Positions 1 to 15,000 of a stretch of DNA of 15,000 nucleotides are shown here, one piece after another. The translations under genes were made by a program, and so were the position numbers. Position 1 is the stretch's first letter, and every line of letters starts with the position of its first letter. The stretch spans positions 4,512,634-4,527,633 of the forward strand of contig NC_135562.1 in assembly GCF_964340395.1 (NCBI RefSeq), given 5' to 3'. Origin of the DNA: Glandiceps talaboti (taxonomy: Eukaryota; Hemichordata; Enteropneusta; Spengelidae). The notes under the pieces were generated by a model. That model was not told where the DNA came from. It did not search any database and saw nothing but the letters and a program-made list of their open reading frames with translations.

Positions 1-56
1 GTTTTAACAAGAACAATTTTCTGAAGCCAGAGTAGTTGTTTAAGTTTCACGAAATA

Positions 57-106
57 CGGGGGTGGAGGTGGGTGGGGTGGGGTGGGGATGGAGGGGATGG
101 GGGTAC
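57..106 (+). other. G-rich tract, possible G-quadruplex
   Basis: About 50 bp with many GGG or longer runs separated by one to three bases (GGGGGTGGAGGTGGGTGGGG and on). The G-run pattern fits quadruplex formation. No gene can be tied to it. Confidence 0.6.
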
Positions 107-430
107 AAGTCGTACAACTGCCTTAAAGCAAAAAGCCATTTTGTTTGACCATAAGAAGATGAGTGGAAGTGAGTTTGCAAACATTTCAATTCACCTACTT
201 TATAACACTGGCTCGAACTAAACAAATATTACTTAAGTTATGTCAATCAATGTGATAAAGCGATGATGAATTCTGTACAAAACTGTTTGCCGTATCTGAC
301 AACAATGATAGAAAATTTTAAGGTTTTAACTTTAGTCTGAAGATACAGTTTTAAAGTTAACATACACGTCATCTTTGTTTTCTATGTCCCTCCATCTATC
401 TAGCTCTCTACTTTAAAACACACTACACAG

Positions 431-511
431 TGGCCGTTGAACAAAAGGACGGCTGCGGACGACCTGAGAGAAGCGATGGAGGAAGACGTCCATCGGAAGA
501 CGAGTAAATGA
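431..511 (+). CDS. putative last coding exon, unknown gene
   Basis: A pyrimidine-rich stretch ends in ACACAG, followed by an open frame WPLNKRTAADDLREAMEEDV then HRKTSK and TGA at 509-511. AATAAA follows at 523-528 and a GT-rich stretch at 545-552. Base composition is richer in G and C, with several CpG, unlike the flanks. A second frame is also open across it (to a TAA at 505-507), which weakens the call. Any upstream exons would be left of the window. It may instead be a degraded element. Confidence 0.3.
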   Translation, partial: WPLNKRTAADDLREAMEEDVHRKTSK

Positions 512-522
512 ATTGTGAATGA

Positions 523-528
523 AATAAA
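523..528 (+). promoter_or_regulatory. candidate poly(A) signal AATAAA
   Basis: Twelve bases after the stop of the putative plus-strand last exon, with a GTGTTGTATG stretch about 20 bp further on. Relevant only if that exon is real. Confidence 0.3.
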
Positions 529-605
529 AACAACTTGACAAAAAGTGTTGTATGAATTTCTTAAATTTGTGTAATGTTATTTTTTCTCAGATGATTTTAA
601 CTCAC

Positions 606-705
606 TTTCAATTCAGGAAGTTGTTGAATTATATCCATTGGAAGTTTTGTCTCTCTGTCAGCTTCCAGTTTTTCCGGGTCTAGTTCACAAAATCTGTCGT
701 AAACA
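606..705 (-). CDS. putative internal exon, unknown gene
   Basis: This 100-bp segment has one base plus 33 open codons (VYDRFCELDPEKLEADRETK then LPMDIIQQLPELK). It has a long pyrimidine-rich acceptor (TTTCTTTTTACCTATACTC up to TTTTAG) and a perfect GTGAGT donor at 605-600. The peptide is charged and helix-like with two proline-marked turns, and does not look random. If the donor is not used, the frame adds Val-Ser and stops at TAA 599-597, so it could also be a last exon. I do not recognise the family. No partner exon was found with certainty. Confidence 0.45.
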
Positions 706-1037
706 CTAAAATTAAGTATGAAATAGAGTATAGGTAAAAAGAAATCATAACAAAAGGACACATAATGATATCACATACTTGTTTTCATGTATTGTTGAAT
801 GTTTTCATTAAATTTCAAATAAATGCTACAATGTATGTTGTTATGTTCAAATTAACGTAGTAGGCACCTCAATAATAAAATTGTAAAATTTATGCCGCTA
901 CTTTGTTTAAGAAAACCAAAACCCATTCTTCAAAGTTTTCATTTTACAGGTCTACACAAACTAAAATTATTGTTGTTGCATGTCATTATACAAGTTGGTG
1001 ATCATTAACGGTGCTTGGGATTCTACACATATAAGCT

Positions 1038-1125
1038 CCCTGTAATCAAGAGAGTGTAAACATCGGTAGTGCCTAATAATGTAGCCTGCTAGCCCATGGA
1101 AGTCAGTCGAAACGCCACCCTTCTG
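1038..1125 (+). repeat. dispersed repeat, copy 1
   Basis: About 88 bp matching 11494-11582 in the same orientation. Shared blocks are CCCTGTAATCAAGA, AGTGTAAACA, AATGTA, AAGTCA and ACGCCACCCT, spaced almost alike. The family is unknown; it could be a diverged SINE or MITE fragment. Confidence 0.75.
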
Positions 1126-1547
1126 TGAGTTAGTTAATCCATGATTATTCTATAGCTCATATCAACATATCTCACAACAGCAGGTTGGTTTGTGCCTATA
1201 CTACTCAGCTGAAAGCTTAGTTTCCACCGTCGTATTATCACTGTATATCATACTTACTGAAGTATCTCTGCCTTGCTCAAATATGTCAACTCCTGGAAGA
1301 GAAAAAAGTTTAATTAATGTTATTTACCTTTGCTTTAAAATAAATAACCTGAGTCGTCACATGTATAATATATGTCAGGTACGTCATAAGTATGTCATAT
1401 GGATCATGGAATGAAGTTTACTCAGCGTTCGAATTCATTCTAACAAGGTCATAATTATTTAAAGCCCAAGGTAACGATGGCAACTGAACACAGAGCCGTT
1501 TAAAAACCCGATTACCCTAACACCTTGCGCATCCTCGATAGCTATTA

Positions 1548-1562
1548 CCCCCCCCCCCCCCC
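1548..1562. repeat. C15 homopolymer
   Basis: A run of 15 C in otherwise AT-rich DNA; its exact length is prone to sequencing error. Confidence 0.9.
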
Positions 1563-2333
1563 ACGTGATGAAACGGCACAACACTTTGTAATAGCCATGC
1601 AACCAATGCAATTTAATTAATAACCACCATTTTCCAATCTGTTGTCGTGGTAAAGAAATATGCAAACTATTTTACCGAGAAAACAAATGTGAATCAGAAG
1701 TTGGCGCCAAATACATGTAAGCTTATGGTTGAATTAAAGTTAGCTAGGGTTTCAATCGAATCATGGTGGCGTGGATGGGTGAATGTATGAATATACCACA
1801 TTCAATATACTGTACTCAATCTCATTGAGAACCTTATTGAAATGATAGAGGCTTGCATTCTCCATTTACTGCCGATTACGTGTTTTCTTTGCGATCTTTA
1901 TACTTTGCAATTACAGGTCGCTATCCGCTGGCAGATCGAGCCTCCTTCACCACTAGCTAGAGTTCTAACCAGACTGTGTACTCCCATGCAAAATGGCATA
2001 TAAATCATAACATTGATGAGTGGGTGATCAAATACAATAATTCAAAAGCCATATCTTATCTGTTATCATGCATCTGTCTGTAATTTACCGACATGAATTC
2101 GAGGTCAGATATTTCTTGTTAGTTCTTGTTATATATTATATCTCCTTGCATCAAAGTGACGTATAAAAGTATTGGAACATACCAGTTCGTAACACAGGTA
2201 TTATTAAGTGCTGACAAAGAAACAAGCTGACAGTACTTATCACGAATGCATAGCTAAGACACTATCAACAAGACTTCAAAAGCTAAGTCTATTCTCATAT
2301 TAAAACTATGTATGAATGCCATGCTAAATTTTA

Positions 2334-2519
<186 letters not shown>

Positions 2520-2557
2520 TCAAGACAGGCGAACAGCCAGACGGACGTGGACAGATC

Positions 2558-2578
2558 GGTAGGTAGGTAGGTAGGTAG
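2558..2578. repeat. (GGTA)n microsatellite
   Basis: About five GGTA units, 80 bp beyond the composite CATA-CAGA tract. The DNA between them (CAGACGGACGTGGACAGATC) looks like degraded CAGA repeat. Confidence 0.85.
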
Positions 2579-3949
2579 ACTGACAGAAAGACAGGTGTCA
2601 GAAAGAAGGTGGACAGACGTACATTATCAAACCCTTCCCATACGGTGACGACTAACGATATTGTCTGACACGAGCAGATAAAGACGTTCACGACGTTGAA
2701 GGTACCATGCACCCATGTGACAGAAAAATCAGTTCAGTTGTCATAGTTACAATAGCTTAGAATGACCATGGCCTTGTTGACAGATTCTATGAGTAGACCT
2801 TATCAAAATATGGCCAATGAGGTCCAAAGGGACCCAAATAATAAATGTGACAGCCGAACATAGCACACAGACCTTGTAGAAAGAAGATTTATAATACCAA
2901 CGCTATAAAGTAGATCAATAAATTTGATAATAATATAGGAGGTAGCGAATTTATAGTTAGGCGAAGTATAATGTTGAACCCGCAGAATTTTATGACTGTA
3001 TATAACTGCGGAAAACAAGCTACAGTGTTGTTGTCGTGTGTGATAGATAACAGTAATAGTGATACATTTAAGATGTGTAAACAGTGCATGTAGTTGACTG
3101 TGATGTACAGGTACGTCACGTCGGGAAAACTCGCTATGACGACACAACCTTACTGTGTGTGTACTTACATCAACTCCATTGATAGCTTACATCCACATAT
3201 GTAAATACTAATTTCAGTTTGTGTATACGTTATCTTGCCGATAGTTGATTTTCCATTGCCGTAACGTAAGTTAATGATTGGTATATCAGGATTATTCTCA
3301 ACTTAGTTTCAATATTTTCTCTACAAGCAGTTTAACAACTCACTATATTCTCCATATCAAATACGCTAGTCACGTAGGCTTTTTTAATACTTGAGGGTCA
3401 CCGAGTGCTAGGATTCGTTCGCCATGTCTGCACCGCCTAACAAAAACAACCAATTAATCTTTTTAAATTTTATGTTACCTCTTGTTGACTTGTTTTAACA
3501 AAAAAGCAATAGTCCCAGATCCCGAGACGTTTCAATTGTGCAGTAGAGTGTAAGTATACACACCCACTGGTACGGTGTACTCTTAGTAGCACATACAATG
3601 ATTGGGAAAGTGCACGTAAATGGCGATTGTGGAACAAATCAAGTCAGTATGATCAGACAGAAAGGCACTAAACGACGTATCGTCTCTATTACATGTATAT
3701 TCATTCTCCTAGAACCGTTGCTGGTTCATCTTGACCTCTCGACAACAATCGATGGTGTCTAAGCTATGTCTCTATTCATGAAAAAGTAAAATGAAATGAA
3801 TCAACATATCAACTGTGACGCTGTATCACGAGTGCCGTTTTATGAAACACCAAATATAGGTTGCTTTCACACGTTAAAATAACAGTTAAACTAAACCAGT
3901 TGACTTAAAGCTAGAAAGCTAACGTCAACAATATAATCGTATACTGTAC
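2579..3949. other. no gene recognised
   Basis: Frames up to 114 codons on the minus strand (2803-3147) have no recognisable domain and overlap each other. No inverted repeat or RNA gene was seen. Confidence 0.6.
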
Positions 3950-4151
3950 CTCATAATCGTCGAGTTCGCCATGTGTTAGTTTACTTTTCCAGACGCCCAT
4001 CGTGACCGACGGATAATACAGCACAACGCTGCCCTTTCTCGCCCTTTCCAATGTAGTAAATGGCCGACGGTACAGTGTTGACGAAGGAACTCCCTTTGTT
4101 ATTTTCACCCACTCTTTGTTGACCTCAGTTGACCTTTCCAGTAGAATGATA
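3950..4151 (-). CDS. putative exon, unknown gene
   Basis: A 202-bp segment with one base plus 67 open codons, including NKEWVKITKGVPSSTLYRRP and KGSVVLYYPSVTMGVWKSK and ending GELDDYE. A possible acceptor (TAACTCACCAG) and a possible donor (GAG|GTACAG) bound it, both moderate. It is notably richer in CpG than its surroundings and the peptide composition looks protein-like. If unspliced, the frame stops at 3911. I do not recognise a family. Its end phase does not join directly to the putative exon at 606-705. Confidence 0.35.
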
Positions 4152-5827
4152 CTGGTGAGTTATTTACGTCACAGTGTTCAATGACAGCTGAGTTTCATAT
4201 CCGCCCATAGACACTTCACTATGATCCGCCATAAATACATATAAGCTATTAGTGCGCAGTCGTCAGAGTAAATGTGAATATTGTGCGTGCTTGAGAAGTA
4301 GAGTGCAAACATGGCGAGTTCACCGTGAATCCGTATGTAACATTCATTCCATGATCAATGCGGATCATTTAGCACGTTGAGGTTATAATTACTAGATAAT
4401 AACACAATTGTGATTCTGCTATGTTAAGCAGTGGAAGTGCTGTTTTCTGTAAGGTAAAACAACAACCTAAACTTTTAAAATATCAACTTTTATCATAAAT
4501 GTGATATTGTCGAAATCATAGTTGTATGTCTTCTGGCGAACGTTCATATCCCCTGCTGAAGTTGTATAAGAGTTCTACAAGAGCTCGTTTATATTATACA
4601 TTATGCAATCAATCGGAGATCGATCGACTTTACGGTCTCACCCGCGTAGATTCTCAGGCCTTGTACGCTTATAGCAACGCCAGGAGTTGTATATTTCTGT
4701 ATACCACATGTATAGTCGCTGTGTTCATGCATATATGCTTGTGGGGGCTGACAATGTTTGTTAGTTGTTGACGTGCTTATTTGTTGTAAACAAAAACATC
4801 ATTGAAACGTGGGTTCATTTCACATCATCCTTTTATTATTTAATTATTATTATCATTGTAAAAAATGTCTTGACACCACAGCATGGGAGTTTAACTCAAA
4901 TGATTACATATAAATATATATAAAATGTAAATATTGCACTCCCTGTTTACATCTAGTTCTTGGCAAATACTTGTACAGCGCGTTGCAGCTTACTGTTCCC
5001 TGGCGCTGCTTGCTACAACCTCACGCAACCAATAAGAACTGTATTCTACAACAGAATGATACATTGTTGCTAAATGTAGTCTGAATGAAACAAACCATTT
5101 AAGCATACTGCAACTAGACAGACACACGGGTGCCAATATTTTGACGTCTGCATTTGATGCCTACATATATGGTGGCACATTAGTTTATTTCATTCAGGCA
5201 AAATGTAGCAAAAAACTATACTCATTCAATCTTGCTATCTTATAGCGTAAAATGTGTAATTTTGTATTGATTTCTCTGTACTTGTATTAGTGAGTGAACG
5301 ACGAGTGAACAATCACCTGCAATGCCCTGTAAAAACTTGGTAAATACAAAAAATACTTCTTAAAGTTTCCAAAAAAACCTGCCAATTCTTAATACTTAAA
5401 AATGGTACAAGTTAAATGTTGACTGAAGCTATACTAGATTGACAACTGAAGAATTTCACACAAAAATGGAACGCATGTATACTGAGTAAATGACCTTCAT
5501 TACTTAGGTTGGTAAAAAGTTTGTATAAATACACAAAACATTACAAAAACACATTCGTAAAATAATATCCGCTCCAACATTTTTTTACACTCAGTTGTCG
5601 GTCTCCGTTTAATATGCCTGGGTGATTGTGACTTATTCCTATATGTGATCCAGCGTTTTTATAGGGTAATTACAAATTTAAAGTTATTATGACGAAATAC
5701 ATCATTCGATAACCTTACCACAAATTACAATGTGTGCGTTAATTTGACCATAGACCCTACTATGATAAGACTTGTTTTAGCACCAAGCATTTCACACATT
5801 ACTCCTTGATGCATTGCATATCCTCCA

Positions 5828-5863
5828 GGGGGTGGGGGTGGGGGCGGGAGTGTTGGTGGGGGC
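5828..5863 (+). other. G-rich tract, possible G-quadruplex
   Basis: Consecutive G3-G5 runs with single-base spacers (GGGGGTGGGGGTGGGGGCGGG), then another G5 run near 5858. It lies about 820 bp beyond the distal ferlin stop, antisense to that gene. Confidence 0.65.
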
Positions 5864-6152
5864 GAGAGAAAGTATATGGGTCCTTGTGCCGGGCTTATTA
5901 TTGTAAAGCTCTAAGAACTAACATTAGTATGTTTATATTATTACTGTTTCACCAAAAAATGTGATCTAGAAATTTCTATTAATATCATAAAATATACGTA
6001 TATGCGGTTTTCACAATATAAATTAGTAATAATCCAGAGCCCTTTACTGGTGCCAGTTAATCGCCCATCTTTCGAATTCCAAAAATTAATCATCAACATT
6101 TTTTTGTAGTACAGCCAGAACTTATTCTTGACTTAATGACAGATATACTACA

Positions 6153-6158
6153 TTTATT
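6153..6158 (-). promoter_or_regulatory. candidate poly(A) signal AATAAA
   Basis: A canonical AATAAA on the minus strand about 525 bp after the distal ferlin stop. It is an alternative or additional 3' end signal; no transcript evidence is available. Confidence 0.25.
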
Positions 6159-6287
6159 AAATGATAATTTGTTTGAAAACCAAAATATTCTAGTTTGGAT
6201 ATGCCATGTCGAGCATCAACGTAGAGGGCGACATTTGTTCTCATCTGCAGTCTGGAGAATAATACATTTGAATATCAATATTTCCAA

Positions 6288-6299
6288 CCCCCCCCCCCC
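6288..6299. repeat. C12 homopolymer
   Basis: A run of 12 C, about 385 bp beyond the distal ferlin stop and possibly in its 3' UTR, where it would be G12 in the RNA. Confidence 0.9.
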
Positions 6300-6385
6300 T
6301 CCTCTATTAAATACCTATTCAGCAAAACAGTGTCCTTCCTTATAAACCAAATGTCTATTCAGGGATATATTCTCCTATTAGCTGT

Positions 6386-6391
6386 TTTAAT
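6386..6391 (-). promoter_or_regulatory. candidate poly(A) signal ATTAAA
   Basis: This is the nearest ATTAAA on the minus strand I found downstream of the distal ferlin stop, about 295 bp away. It is only a hexamer match. Confidence 0.25.
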
Positions 6392-6683
6392 TGGTAGCTA
6401 TAGTATACAACAAGTTATTAATATAAAATGCAATGTACATCAATAAAAAACACAACACTTACAAGTCAAATGTAACAGTTACCAATAAATCCTACAACTG
6501 ACACAAAAATCTATACATCTCGTTAAGATATCACCTAAATGGCAAATGACATCAATTATGCAAATTTGCCCGACAATATGCAAGCCACATCAGTCATATC
6601 TTGAAAGGCGAGTGTTAAATATATATAGAAAGTGAGATGAAATTCCGAACAACCATTGTTGATATATCTTCAAGTTAGTAATA

Positions 6684-15000
<8,317 letters not shown>

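Larger units (their letters stand above)
4152..6683. other. intergenic and presumed ferlin 3' UTR
   Basis: The right-hand part should be the ferlin 3' UTR, with candidate poly(A) signals at 6386 and 6153. The rest holds a G-rich tract and a C12 run but no supported gene. An 81-codon plus-strand frame at 4526-4771 shows no family features. Confidence 0.5.

Noticed and set aside
585-686. Plus-strand frame after TTTTTTCTCAG, opposite the putative exon at 606-705
   Set aside because: The minus-strand reading has both a strong acceptor and a perfect donor and a more protein-like peptide; the plus frame looks like its shadow.
2803-3147. 114-codon minus-strand frame
   Set aside because: Overlaps another frame of similar quality on the same strand, and the peptide resembles translated AT-rich noncoding DNA.
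4526-4771. 81-codon plus-strand frame starting ATG
   Set aside because: No recognised domain, no splice or promoter support, and composition typical of chance frames in this DNA.
4963-5090. Plus-strand frame of about 40 codons after a TTTACATCTAG acceptor-like site, in a slightly GC-richer patch
   Set aside because: No donor or poly(A) context, no family resemblance, and other frames look equally good.

Overview
This window is eukaryotic, almost certainly from an invertebrate animal. It has spliced genes with GT-AG introns, AT-rich intergenic and intronic DNA, many tetranucleotide microsatellites, and transposon-like inverted repeats. Nothing in it identifies the phylum; a marine invertebrate (deuterostome or lophotrochozoan) is a guess.

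The main gene is the 3' part of an otoferlin-class (type II) ferlin on the minus strand. I rebuilt eight consecutive internal exons and two alternative last exons between 14345 and 6684. All splice sites are GT-AG and every intron phase joins correctly. The exons encode 453 C-terminal residues: the end of the C2E domain, the C2E-C2F linker, the whole C2F domain with its calcium-loop aspartates, a basic Trp-Trp-Pro segment, and the C-terminal membrane anchor. The exons upstream lie beyond the right edge. The last coding exon is present twice, 265 bp apart. Both copies have an acceptor, the same phase and a stop codon, so the gene can apparently make two C-termini that differ mainly inside the membrane anchor.

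The introns are rich in structure. The intron after exon F (8357-9067) begins with a minisatellite of 42-bp period that grew out of the exon-intron junction, so the 5' splice site is repeated many times. The intron before the last exons holds a foldback transposon of about 350 bp. The intron at 9259-10759 holds an imperfect palindrome of about 710 bp. Other introns hold AT and CATA repeats.

Left of the ferlin (1-6683) lies its presumed 3' UTR and intergenic DNA. I found no recognisable gene there. Three segments have exon-like structure: 431-511 (+), 606-705 (-) and 3950-4151 (-). There is also a composite microsatellite, G-rich tracts, and one of two copies of a dispersed repeat whose other copy is in a ferlin intron.
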